From JAOPZW01 sp963764585 (GTDB lineage Bacteria; Actinomycetota; Thermoleophilia; Solirubrobacterales; Solirubrobacteraceae), in contig CAVXTB010000004.1 of NCBI GenBank assembly GCA_963764585.1, forward strand, positions 1 to 64,000: DNA of 64,000 bases, read 5' to 3'. The notes below the pieces were generated by a model. The model was not told the origin of the DNA and made no database searches. It saw nothing but the letters and a program-made list of their open reading frames with translations. A program made the translations under genes and the position numbers. Position 1 is the first letter of the stretch. Each line of letters begins with the position of its first letter. Below, piece by piece: positions 54,270 to 63,755 of this stretch.

Positions 54270-57200
54270 CGCTCGAAGACCGCCTCGGTTCTGAGGAGCG
54301 CGTCCCACAGCCGGACCGCGTAGCGGCCGAAGCGGGTCGTCTCGGTGTCGTCCCAGCCGTCGCCGCTGCTCGTCCGCGCGCGGCGGCTCGCCCGCTCGCT
54401 CGTCGAAGCTCAGGACGCCCCCGAGGACGAGCTGGTGCTCGAGCTCGGCGTCCTCCTTCGGGAAGTTCCAGCCCGACTCCCACTCGTTGCGCGCGGCCTT
54501 GTCGGCGTCGGCGCCCTCGCGGACGGCTCTGGCGTAGGCCGCCGAGGTCATGCAGGCGAGCGGGAGCGGCTCGCGCATGCCGCGGTCGTAGAGGTCGACG
54601 AGCGTCGCGAGCTGCGCCCGCGCCTGTGTCCGCCCGCGCGCCCGCTTCCTCGGCGAGCGGCGGGATCCGGGCGATCGTGATCGTCGCGCTGTCCGACGCT
54701 CCCCGCCGCGCCTGCCCGATCGTCGCCGCCGCGAACGGGCGCTCGGGGTGCGCGGCCGTCAGCGCCAGCCAGCGCACGTAGGCCGTGAGGCGGTGGCGGG
54801 CGTTGACCCGCGAGTAGGTGACGGTTCTGAGCACGTCGCCGTGGACGCCGGGCACCGTCCCGCTGAGCGTGCGCCCGTCCGCGAGCGCGACCTTGACGTC
54901 GACCGACGCCGGCTCGGCGCCCTCGTCGAGCTCGGCCTGCGCGGCGGCCGCGATGTGCGCGACGACGGGGCTGACGCGTGCGATCACGGGCTTGGCGAGC
55001 TGGCCGGGCGGCAGCATCCCGCGGGCGATCTCGGCGGCGATGCAGGCCTCGATGCTCGCGCCGGCGAGGACGCCGTCGAGCAGCCGCTGGCCGACGCCCC
55101 AGCGCTCGAGCGCGTCGAGCTCGACCGGCAGCGCGTCGGCGACCTCGTCGGCGTAGTCGCCGACGCTGATGCCGAGCCGCTGGCGCAGGAACGCGCGGAC
55201 GGGATGGCCGGCGAAGCGCACGAGGTCCTCGAGCTCGACGAGGGTCGCGGTGGCGGCCGGCAGCGGCCCCGCGAGGAACGGCGCGGCCGGCGCGCGCTCG
55301 GTGGTCAGCGCTCTGGCCCCGTGGAGCGTGACCGGATCGAAGCTCCAGGCGTGCGCCGGCATGAGCTCGCCCGGGGTGAAGTTCTTCGGGTCGAAGGGCT
55401 GGAGCGGGTGCCTGGTCTCGACGCGATCGCGCGCCCGGCCTTCGTCCGTCCGGACGGTGCGATCGACGACGTCGAGCAGCTCGCCGATCGGCACCGCCGG
55501 CGGACGCACGAGGTTCGTGCGCTCGTCGTTGCCGGTGTAGGTGACGATCAGCTGGTCGGTCGCGGCGAGGAGCGCGTCGAGCAGCAGCTGGCGGTCCTCG
55601 GTGCGAGCGTCGCGGTCGCCGACGTGCGGGTCGGCGAGCATGAGGTCGTCGCCGTCGCGCGGCGACTTGCGCGGGAAGACGCCGTCGTCCATGCCCAGCA
55701 GGCAGACGACCCGGTGCGGCACCGAGCGCATCGGCATGAGCGTGCAGATGGTCAGGTGGCCGGTGCGGAAGTTCGCGCGCGTCGGGCGTCCCTTGAGGCG
55801 CTCGGCCAGGAGCGCTCGGATCTCCGCGGGCACGAGGCTCGTCGCGCTGCCGTTCTCGGCTTCGGCGACGACATCGCCGAGGAGCCGATCGAGCTCCGCG
55901 CGCTGCCACGCGTCGCGCTCGGTCGTCGCCGTCAGGGCGTCCGCCGCGTCGGCGATCGCCGCCGCCCAGGCGTCGATCGTCTTGGGCGCGCTGAGCGCGT
56001 CGACCGCGTTCTGCACCCGATCGACGAGCTCGGCGAACCGCCCCGCGACCTCGATCGCCCCACTGTCGACGTCGTCGAGCGGGAGCACGTCGTTGAACAG
56101 CCGCTGCTCGTCCTCGGTCATCGTCACGCCGACGAGGAGCCGGTCGACGCCCGCGCGCCACGTGCCCGCGTCGAGCGCTTCGAGCTTGAACGGCGCACGG
56201 TGCGCGGCGTCGAGCCCCCACCGGATCCCGCTCGCGGCAACCCAGTCCTCGATCCGCGCGAGGTCGTCGTCGTCGAGCCCGAACCGCCGCCGCACGGGCT
56301 CCCGATCGGCGAGGTCGAGCACCTGCGAGGCGGTCAGCCGCTCGTCGACGAGGTCGAGCAGCCGCGCGACGACGCCGAGCACGGGGTTGGTCTGCCTCAG
56401 CGAGCGGTCGGCGAGCCTGACTCTGAGGTCCGGCGGTCGGACGTCAGCCGGCAGCGCCTCCAGCTCGTCGTCGTCCTCGAAGACGTCGCCCGCCCCGAAC
56501 GTCGCCTGGATGAGCGGCGCGAACGTCTCGATGTCCGGGCACATGACGATCACGTCGCGCGGCTCGAGCGTCGCGTCCTCGTCGAGGAGATGGAGGATCG
56601 CGTCTCTGAGGACCTCGACCTGCCGCGCGCGGCCGTGGCACGCGTGGACCTGCACGCTGCGATCGCTCGCGTCCAGCACCGGCCGCGCGTCGCTGTCGCC
56701 CGCAATCGCGGGCCAGCGATCGGCGCGCACGTCGGCCTGCAGGCGCGCGAGCAGCGTGCCGGTCGCGTGCTCGACCTCGTGGTGATGGTCGACGTGCTCG
56801 CTCGCCGCCGAGCACCAGCTGCATCTCGCGCGAGTCCTGCCCCCAGGACGCGAGCAACCGGTTCGCCGGCAGCGCCGCGGTCGGGTCCTCCCGCCGCCTG
56901 ACCACGCGCGCGTCCCGCTCCGCCACGCGCTCCCACAGCGCCGGCGACGGATGCAGCATGAAGACGTGGACGTCGCGGTGGACCGCCAGCGCGCGCAGCA
57001 CGTTGAGATGCCCCGCCGGCAGCCGCGTCAGCCCGAAGAGCGACAGCCGCGCCGGCAGGTCGACCAGCTCGGGCTCCTCGCGCAGCCGCGCGCACGCACC
57101 CTCGACCCGCTCCGCCGGATCCGGCACCCCGATCCGCTCCCGCAGCCGCCGCCACAGCTCGGCCTGCCACTCCCCGAGCGCGTCCTCCCCGCGCGCCCAC

Positions 57201-57684
57201 GCCCGAACCATCTCCGGCCGGTGCAGCGCATACCGATCGAACAGCTCGGCGAGATGCCGAACCGCGCGTGAAGCGCCGAGCCCGCCGCGCCGGATCCACC
57301 TCCTCGCCCGCGCCGCCGAGATGCGCCGCCAGGCTCGCCAACCACGGCTCCCCAAGACACTCGTCAACGACCTCGAGCAGCGCCCAGACCGCCCGCTCCG
57401 GCAGCCACGGATCGCGCATCCGCCTCGATCCCCGACGCCGTCGCCACCGCGTCCCCGACGAGCCGCCGCGGCGACGGGAACTCGACGTTCGCGCACACCC
57501 CACCGCGACCTCCTCCCACCACGCCGAGCCGATCCGACATCCGCTGCGCGAGCCAGCGCTCCATGCCACGCGTCGGCACGGCGACGACCTCGGGCGCGAA
57601 CGGATCGGGCAACGGGTCGGCCAGCAGCGCGCGGAGCGCCTCGACCAGGCCGTCGGCCCGCTCAGCTCGATGGACGTGGAGCAC
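54266..57684 (-). pseudogene. recC: exodeoxyribonuclease V subunit gamma (RecC), frameshifted in this sequence
   Basis: The Chi-scanning subunit of RecBCD. GTG 57684 begins LHVHRAERADGLVEALRALL, followed by PTRGMERWLAQRMSDRLG. Later parts include SLFGLTRLPAGHLNVLRAL, VHACHGRARQVEVLRDAIL, VIVMCPDIETFAPLI, the Walker-like CLLGMDDGVFPRK and the C-terminal ALLRTEAVFER. Breaks lie near 57409-57420, 57261-57270, 56794-56805, 54612-54626 and 54370-54386. Each is repaired by one CG pair, giving 3429 nt and 1142 aa (E. coli RecC 1122). The order recC-recB-recD with GTGA overlaps is conserved. Confidence 0.9.
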
Positions 57685-57741
57685 GTCGGAGAGTCTGCCT
57701 GGCGCGCCGCTTGGATCGATCCGAGGCAGTAGTCAGGACTT

Positions 57742-57784
57742 ACTCGTAATGATGGGGTCGGGGGTTCGAGTCCCCTCGTCGGCT
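57742..57784 (+). tRNA. 3'-half fragment of tRNA-Thr (anticodon CGT)
   Basis: From the anticodon loop onward the sequence is a good tRNA. It has loop CTCGTAA with anticodon CGT, variable region GGGTC and T-arm GGGGG-TTCGAGT-CCCCT. The acceptor strand CGTCGGC and discriminator T follow, then TCA instead of CCA. The 5' half is missing: no GCCGACG acceptor strand or D-arm lies upstream, and the 5' anticodon stem no longer pairs. This is the classic footprint of an integrase attachment site in a tRNA gene. It lies 57 bp upstream of the recC start. Confidence 0.7.
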
Positions 57785-57936
57785 TCACCCTCGTCGGCTT
57801 CGGAAGTCCCAGCTGTTGGTTAGCCGCTCTGCGCATCCCTGGTCCGTTCGAACCGGCGGCCAACAGGCTTAGGCGACTCGCCTTCGCGGCCGATACCAAT
57901 CTGGTTGGCCGTTCCCCACGAGAGGAAACTCCGAGC

Positions 57937-58206
57937 ATGAAGCGCCGTCTGGTGGCCCTGGGGGCCGCCACATCCCTGTTTGTCGCTGCGCCCGCCGTCG
58001 CGCCCGTCGTCCACGGCTCCCCCGTGACACCGCCGGCCGCTCTCGCGAAGACGTGTTCCGGTGGCTTCAAGCACGCCGTCATTAACGGCGCCGAGAAGTG
58101 CCTGCGCCGCGGCCAGTTCTGCGCCCGCGCGGCCGATGGCCAGTACCGCCGCTACGGCTTTCGCGGCACGCGGCGCGACGCCGGTGGCCGCTACCGGCTG
58201 AGCTGA
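57937..58206 (+). CDS. small secreted Cys-containing protein
   Basis: 89 aa. The signal peptide covers about residues 1-28 or to ALA at 37. The mature part is CSGGFKHAVINGAEKCLRRG followed by FCARAADGQYRRYGFRG, a short conserved pattern I have seen in secreted proteins of these actinobacteria. In those relatives I expect a fourth Cys after YGFR; here it is Gly, leaving three Cys. Function unknown. GAGG stands 11 nt before the ATG. The lipoprotein gene follows after one base. Confidence 0.75.
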   Translation: MKRRLVALGAATSLFVAAPAVAPVVHGSPVTPPAALAKTCSGGFKHAVINGAEKCLRRGQFCARAADGQYRRYGFRGTRRDAGGRYRLS

Positions 58207-58207
58207 G

Positions 58208-58924
58208 ATGCGCGTGCCCTTTGCAGCCGCCTCGGCGGCGATCCTGGCTCTCACGGCGGGCGCGCTCGGCGCGTGCGGGAGTACCCAAGCGACGAAGACG
58301 GTCACCGTCACAACCGCGACGCCGCCCGAGCCAACCGCGACGACCAACGCTCCGCCCGCTCAGAAGAAGTCGGCCAAGACGTGGCGCAAGCTACACGCGG
58401 CGTCGCCGATGCGATCCTGCGACGCCAACATCGCGATCAAGAGGGCCACGACGAGCTGCGCGTTTGCGGAGAACGTCTTCTACGGCTACTGGAACGCACA
58501 GGACCAGGGCGACGACGCCTTCACGGCCTATAGCGCCGCGACCAAGCAGAGCTACCCCATGTCGTGCACGAGCGGGACAACCGTCGTGTGCCGCGCGGGG
58601 GACGGCGCCGAGGTGCGCTTCCCAATGGCCGCTATTCGCGCCTACACCGCCGAGAACGCCGCCCACTACGCGGCGACGCACGACACCGGTCCCTCGAACC
58701 CCGCGGACGGAGGTTCGGCGAGCGCTAGTGACGACGGCGGTTCCGAAGGCGGAAGCGACTGCGACCCGAATTACGAGGGGCAGTGTCTCGATCCCAACTC
58801 GCCCGACTACGACTGCGAGGGCGGAAGCGGCGACGGCCCTGAGTACACCGGCCCCGTCACCGTCGTCGGCGACGACCACTTCGGGCTCGACCGAGATGGT
58901 GACGGTTCCGCCTGCGAGTCGTAA
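58208..58924 (+). CDS. lipoprotein with excalibur-like C-terminal motif
   Basis: 238 aa. The lipobox LGAC puts the lipid on C23. A Thr/Pro/Lys linker leads to a small Cys-bearing domain (RSCDANIAIKRATTSCAFAENVF), then a Gly/Ser/Asp-rich stretch. The end, with VVGDDHFGLDRDGDGSACES, resembles the excalibur calcium-binding motif DxDxDGxxCE. It is likely surface-bound and co-transcribed with the small secreted protein before it. Function unknown. Confidence 0.8.
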   Translation: MRVPFAAASAAILALTAGALGACGSTQATKTVTVTTATPPEPTATTNAPPAQKKSAKTWRKLHAASPMRSCDANIAIKRATTSCAFAENVFYGYWNAQDQGDDAFTAYSAATKQSYPMSCTSGTTVVCRAGDGAEVRFPMAAIRAYTAENAAHYAATHDTGPSNPADGGSASASDDGGSEGGSDCDPNYEGQCLDPNSPDYDCEGGSGDGPEYTGPVTVVGDDHFGLDRDGDGSACES

Positions 58925-59025
58925 CGCCTCTCCCCTCCACCGACGTCCAACCCTCCGCGCTTGACGAAGAACCTTTCCTCGCGACGATGGACGATCCGCC
59001 AGCTGGCGCGTCGGCGGGCGCTGCC

Positions 59026-61263
59026 TCAGCCCGCGGCGTCCAGCAGGCGTTGCCAAGTGCTCGCGAATGGGGCACCACGCATCGGACCGGCCAATGGCGC
59101 GACACCCAACTGCAGCAAGGCGAGCCACTCGGGCTCGTCTTCCCGCCTCTCCACCGGACAACATAGGTACACGCGCCCGCGTGGGTTCGGGTATCCGAGC
59201 GCGGTCATCTCGTGTTGGGATTGGACGAACCACGCGCCGGCGCGGGCCCATAGCGTCGGGCGCATCCGCGGGCCGTACAAGACGAGATCGAGCGCCTGGA
59301 GTACGTCCGCGTCTGCCCCGACGGCCCCACGCCGGTCGCCGGCCCGCACGTTGTACAGGCCGCACTCCTCTATCCAGCGACGGTGAGCAGTGCTGCGGAC
59401 GTATCCGCACATGACGGGGGTGTCGGATGGTGGTCGCTCCAGAGCCGGTAAGCGGCGGTCGAGACTGCCCTGCGATGGGGGCACACGGTGGATGACCGAT
59501 CGCCAGTAGCGGCTCCGTTCATGGTGTGTCGCCCGATCGGCGACGTGGTCGAGGACTTCCGTGAGGAACTGCTCGAGCGCGTCGGTGCCGACCGTCTCGC
59601 CGTCTCTCGGTCGTAGGACGAACGCGCCGAGACCGGGGAGGACCTCGTGGTGCTCCACGAACGGCTGCTGATGGTGCTGGCCCGGATAGAGCACGTACGC
59701 GCCTGCAGATCGCCGGATAGCGTCGCGGTAAGCATGCATCTTGAGCAGGTCCTCGCGCTTGCTGCGCGTGAGCCTCTCGGTCATCTCGGCGTCAGCGGCG
59801 AGCTCACCGTCGTCCGCGTGGGGTCTTGAGAACTGCTGCTCGGCGTACTCGACACGGTACTTGGCGTCGAAATGCAGCCAGATCGAGAGATCGTCGGCTG
59901 AGACGTCCCTCGAGAGACCCTCGGGTCGTACGCGCAATGAGCAGTCAGGTCGCATTGCGCGGGTCCAGGACGCGTCTGGAAGGGTTGAGGCGAGGAACTC
60001 GCGGTTGAAGTACAGCTCGACCGAGATTGACCGGCCGCGTGCGGTCGTCGTCCATCGCAGCCGGCTTGCCCTCCCGCGGCTGAACGCCATGCTGAGACCG
60101 TCGTTGGCGAGCTCGAGCACGCGCGCAGAGAGGTCCTCACCGCAGGCCCGTCCAACGCTCCTGGCGAGCTGCAGAAACGCCCAGTACTCGTACAGCGTGG
60201 CGATGTTCCGCTGGCTCGCAGCGAACACGTCGCCTAGATCCCAGTCAAGAGCGAGCCGGGCCCCCGTCTCGGTCAAGACAAACGTGCGGAGGAGCTCTCG
60301 GTACCCGGCACGTTTCTGCAGAACCTGATTGCCCGTCGGGAACGAAGTGAGGCGACTGACCTCGCGGAACATCTGAGCGGCTAGCGCCTGATCCAACAGC
60401 GCGATGACCTCCTCGGCGGCGTCGATGCCGCGAGACACTGGCCCGGATCGCTTGGGCTGGGCCGTGAGGAGATCAAGTATCTCGCGAGCAAGTTCACGCC
60501 AGCGCTTGAGAGCAAATGCGACGAAGCGGTTCGGCTCTGTGTCCAGTGTCTCCTCACTGCGAGTGACGCGGAGTCGTCTCGGCAGACTCGGCAGGACGAA
60601 GCCCGATGGAGCAGGGACTCGGGCGCCGGCTCGAGTGAGCGCTCTCAGCTGACGGGACCCTCCTCGGAGCGGCGATCCGGGGAGGCGATGCTCCTCCTGA
60701 TCGAGCCACGCCCGGTGTGGGCGGTTCAGGACCATCGCCAGGTGGTGCTCGCCGCCGCCGAGGAGTCTCGCGTGGAGAAACGCAAACTGCTGGTACAGAA
60801 GCTCCGGTCTGGTGGTCGGGTCGTGTGTCAGTGCGGCGGCGGCGGGAGCGAAGCCTTGGAGAATCGCCTCAGTGGCAATGTCGGCGATGTCGTCGAGCAT
60901 TTGCCTGTACTCGGTCTCCTCGTCGAGCTTCCTGGGGCGAACGCTGAGGACGACGAAGCCTTCGTTGTTCGCATCCCGGACGGCCACGCGGATACGTCCC
61001 ACGTGCTGGCGAGGTTGGAGTCGCCCTCGCGACCGAGAGGTGTCATCGAAGCTGAACAGCTCCTCGCCGGGATCGACGACGAGATCGGCAGACGGATCAC
61101 CGCAGTCGATCGTGAAGACGTACGCGCCCTCCTCTTCGAGGATGACCTGCTCGTCCGCGAGCTCGAGACGGTCACTCCGTCCAGGCAGACGGCCCACGGT
61201 CAGCGTGGCGATGGCCTTGCCCGTCTCGGTCCGGATGGGCGCAGAGACCAGCGACACGATCAC
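59026..61263 (-). CDS. McrC-like DUF2357 protein with PD-(D/E)XK nuclease domain
   Basis: 745 aa. The N-terminal 330 residues match the DUF2357/McrC-type region that docks on the McrB-like motor. The nuclease domain follows: E359 in TLYEYWAFLQL, D440 in MRPDCSLRV and D466-x-K468 in LHFDAKYR form a PD-(D/E)XK site. GTG 61263 overlaps the McrB-like stop (GTGA), so the two are made together. Homologues pair with AAA+ proteins as modification-dependent restriction enzymes. GC content is lower than in the neighbouring operons, consistent with transfer. C-terminal residues after 600 form a further unrecognised domain. Confidence 0.85.
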   Translation of the reverse strand: MIVSLVSAPIRTETGKAIATLTVGRLPGRSDRLELADEQVILEEEGAYVFTIDCGDPSADLVVDPGEELFSFDDTSRSRGRLQPRQHVGRIRVAVRDANNEGFVVLSVRPRKLDEETEYRQMLDDIADIATEAILQGFAPAAAALTHDPTTRPELLYQQFAFLHARLLGGGEHHLAMVLNRPHRAWLDQEEHRLPGSPLRGGSRQLRALTRAGARVPAPSGFVLPSLPRRLRVTRSEETLDTEPNRFVAFALKRWRELAREILDLLTAQPKRSGPVSRGIDAAEEVIALLDQALAAQMFREVSRLTSFPTGNQVLQKRAGYRELLRTFVLTETGARLALDWDLGDVFAASQRNIATLYEYWAFLQLARSVGRACGEDLSARVLELANDGLSMAFSRGRASRLRWTTTARGRSISVELYFNREFLASTLPDASWTRAMRPDCSLRVRPEGLSRDVSADDLSIWLHFDAKYRVEYAEQQFSRPHADDGELAADAEMTERLTRSKREDLLKMHAYRDAIRRSAGAYVLYPGQHHQQPFVEHHEVLPGLGAFVLRPRDGETVGTDALEQFLTEVLDHVADRATHHERSRYWRSVIHRVPPSQGSLDRRLPALERPPSDTPVMCGYVRSTAHRRWIEECGLYNVRAGDRRGAVGADADVLQALDLVLYGPRMRPTLWARAGAWFVQSQHEMTALGYPNPRGRVYLCCPVERREDEPEWLALLQLGVAPLAGPMRGAPFASTWQRLLDAAG

Positions 61264-63755
61264 TCTGTGAAGCTGACGAACTGCGCCTCGATGAGAACCG
61301 CGAGCATCCGATCCAGCTTGCGGACCGTGAGCGGCATCCGTGGCGGCCCATCCGGTTCCGCATCGCCGACTGCGAAGTCACGGAGCGCGCGGAGTGGCGT
61401 CTCAACCCGGGCGCGTGTGCCGTGCATTTTGGGCAGCAGTTTAGTAAGCACTACGCGATCAAGGACGGCCCAGCGGTCCTCGATGCCCATTGCCTGGAGC
61501 AGGGCGGCGTAGCGCAGCGATTCGTAGAGCACGCGGTGACCGAAATCGTGACCCGACGGACTCAGCTCACGGTGGAGCGATCTCAGATCCTCGGCGAGCG
61601 CATCAGCTGCCGAATGCGGATTCGCGTGCTGCCATTCATCGTCCAGCAGCGCCTGCACGAGCGCGTGGCGGTGAGATTCGTCCGCCGGCGCGATCGACGT
61701 TGGTCGTCTGAGGGTCAGGTCAAGATCGTCGGCGCCCGTTCGGAACTCGAAGGTGAACGCGCGATCGAGCACCTTGGGCGAGAACAGGTACGTTGTCTCG
61801 TCGACGTTGACGGTGCCGACCACCAGCAGGTTGCGCGGGAGGGGGAGGCGCTGGGAGTTCCCCACCGCGACCCATTCACCGTCGCGTCGCTTGAGCTCGG
61901 GCAGGATGGGATGCCGCGATTCGATGCCTGACAGAAAGTCCGCGAAGTAGCGCTCGACGTGCGCCAGGTTCATCTCGTCGAGCACCAAGAGGTACGGCTC
62001 GCGGGGCTCGTTCTGAGCGCGCAGCATGAACTCGAGTGCGTCCGGCACCGCCCAGAGCTCGCTGCAAGCGGAGGACCTCAGAGCGTCCGGATAGCCGAAG
62101 AGGTACTCCGGCCCGGTCCAGTCCGGCCTCACGGCAACGACGAGACAGCGCGGCTGACCATGGCGGTCGGAGCCCAACCAGTCGCCGAGCCTCATGGCGA
62201 CCTGGGTCTTTCCTGACCCCGACTGGCCGGTCAGGATCGCGAATGGCTTCGTTGCCACCGCCGCGAGGAATGCGACGGCATCGTTGGAAGCGAGGCGGAG
62301 GCCGCTCCCCTCTATGGCCGAGTGGAAAGCGTCGGATGCCGCTCTCAGCGCCTCCGGTGTGGCCTCGCCTGGAGCGTCTGCTTCGGTCACGAAGTTCTCC
62401 AATAGGGGTGAGCCCGAGACTGGGACGAGGTGACCAACGCCACGGTTGATCGCGCTGCGACGCAATGCCTCGCTCGCTATCTCGCTGAGCCGGGTGCCGG
62501 GTGCGAGCGACACCTGCGCCTCCGAGCCGAGGATCTCGAACCGAAGCTTCCACGGATAAGCGGCGGTTCCGGCGAGCTCGTCCGGCATCACGAGCCGGTC
62601 GGTGCGCTCAGGCGGTTCCGTCACCCGGCCGACGACAACTTCGCGGAGGTCGTGCGTCTGCCAGGCACTTGGGTCGACGCGTGGTGAACCACCATTGTAG
62701 CCGCGTCCGAACGCAACGAGATGTCCGGGACGCAACGCCTCCAGTCCGCTGGGCGCCTGCTTCCAGCCCCACCAGCCGGCTCGACCACCCGACTCGAAGT
62801 TCGCGTCTGCCGATTGGCCGACATAGATCATCAGGGCTTGGGTTGCCATCTGCTCGTGTTCCGACTTCACGAGCCGTTTCAGCGTGCCGGAGTCCAGCAG
62901 TCGCCCATAGGCCTCGAGCAGTGAGGCCGTGGCGTCCGAAACGTCCGACTCGGAGATGGAGGCGTGCTCATAGCGTCGGTGGACCACGGTCGAGGCCGCG
63001 TAGTCCCGTGCAAGCTGAGACGGGCCAAGCTCGAGGTCCGCGTCGAGATGGAAGCCGAGACTTCGGAGATTCTCGAGGTCTCGCCGAAGAGCTGTCGCTC
63101 GCCGATCGAGCTCGTGGACGGCCTCGCGTCGGCCCAGCGACTTCTTCAGGTCTGTGACGCCCTGAGCGATCGTAACCTCGACCGCGGCAAGATCCTCACG
63201 GAAAAGGAGGACCGGATAGACGCCGTGTTGAGTAGTCGTTGTTACATCGGGATGGAGAACTGCGACCCACGGGACCGCCGCCCAGTTCCCTTGTCCGACC
63301 GATGGCCGTACGACTGCGCCCGACAGCGATTGTGGAACGAGTGCCTCGATACCCGACGCACAGGCTCGCAGGGCTTCAACCGCAGGATGGTCGTGGCCGA
63401 ACCTCGCGGTGCGCGCCTCGCGAAACAGCTCCATGAAGCGCCCGAGGCTGAGACCAAGATCGTCGCGCGCAGCATCCGTCTCGACAACGGTGAAGCCGAG
63501 CGCTCGAGCCTTTTCCGTCGTTTCCCGACCTCCGCTGAACTCCGACGGGCGGAGAGGGCCCAGCTGTGGGAACTGGATCCCGTGCGCCGCGGCAAGGATC
63601 GCTTTAGAGGCGTACCGCCGTCCGTCGTGCTCGATCAGGTATCGACGAGAGGCCTCGAAGCCATACTTGCGCAGGAACCCGAGTTCACCGAGTTCGTCTG
63701 CTTCGGCGATCGCGGCCAGTACGGCCGAGCGGTCGGTCAGGTCGCGAAGCGCCAT
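61260..63755 (-). CDS. McrB-like AAA+ restriction motor with stacked N-terminal sensor modules
   Basis: 831 aa. Order of parts: residues 1-95 resemble the ScoMcrA-type N-terminal head (FLRKYGFEASRRYLIEHDGRRYASKAI). Residues 100-235 resemble the MrcB N-terminal/DUF3578 domain (VRPSVGQGNWAAVPWVAVL, THGVYPV-like). Residues 305-440 look like a PUA/EVE-type reader (GGRAGWWGWKQAPSGLEALR, YPWKLRFEILGS). The AAA+ domain has Walker A LTGQSGSGKTQ (510-518), Walker B LVLDEMNLAHVERYFADFL (D593, E594) and GTVNVDETTYLFSPKVLDRA. The last motif is the LlaJI-like equivalent of the McrB signature. It should recognise modified DNA and drive the nuclease encoded next. Confidence 0.85.
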   Translation of the reverse strand: MALRDLTDRSAVLAAIAEADELGELGFLRKYGFEASRRYLIEHDGRRYASKAILAAAHGIQFPQLGPLRPSEFSGGRETTEKARALGFTVVETDAARDDLGLSLGRFMELFREARTARFGHDHPAVEALRACASGIEALVPQSLSGAVVRPSVGQGNWAAVPWVAVLHPDVTTTTQHGVYPVLLFREDLAAVEVTIAQGVTDLKKSLGRREAVHELDRRATALRRDLENLRSLGFHLDADLELGPSQLARDYAASTVVHRRYEHASISESDVSDATASLLEAYGRLLDSGTLKRLVKSEHEQMATQALMIYVGQSADANFESGGRAGWWGWKQAPSGLEALRPGHLVAFGRGYNGGSPRVDPSAWQTHDLREVVVGRVTEPPERTDRLVMPDELAGTAAYPWKLRFEILGSEAQVSLAPGTRLSEIASEALRRSAINRGVGHLVPVSGSPLLENFVTEADAPGEATPEALRAASDAFHSAIEGSGLRLASNDAVAFLAAVATKPFAILTGQSGSGKTQVAMRLGDWLGSDRHGQPRCLVVAVRPDWTGPEYLFGYPDALRSSACSELWAVPDALEFMLRAQNEPREPYLLVLDEMNLAHVERYFADFLSGIESRHPILPELKRRDGEWVAVGNSQRLPLPRNLLVVGTVNVDETTYLFSPKVLDRAFTFEFRTGADDLDLTLRRPTSIAPADESHRHALVQALLDDEWQHANPHSAADALAEDLRSLHRELSPSGHDFGHRVLYESLRYAALLQAMGIEDRWAVLDRVVLTKLLPKMHGTRARVETPLRALRDFAVGDAEPDGPPRMPLTVRKLDRMLAVLIEAQFVSFTE

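Noticed and set aside
49048..57684. Programmed ribosomal frameshifting in recBCD
   Set aside because: Sites lack a common slippery heptamer. They number about 14, occur in both shift directions, and each is explained by missing CG pairs.
57706..57784. Complete tRNA-Thr gene
   Set aside because: GCCGCTT upstream pairs with only part of the acceptor strand, the spacing to the anticodon is too long, and no D-arm is present.
57809..57860. Second tRNA-like or tmRNA-like T-arm around GTTCGAAC
   Set aside because: The flanking bases do not form a T-stem and no other arm can be drawn; only a short palindrome.
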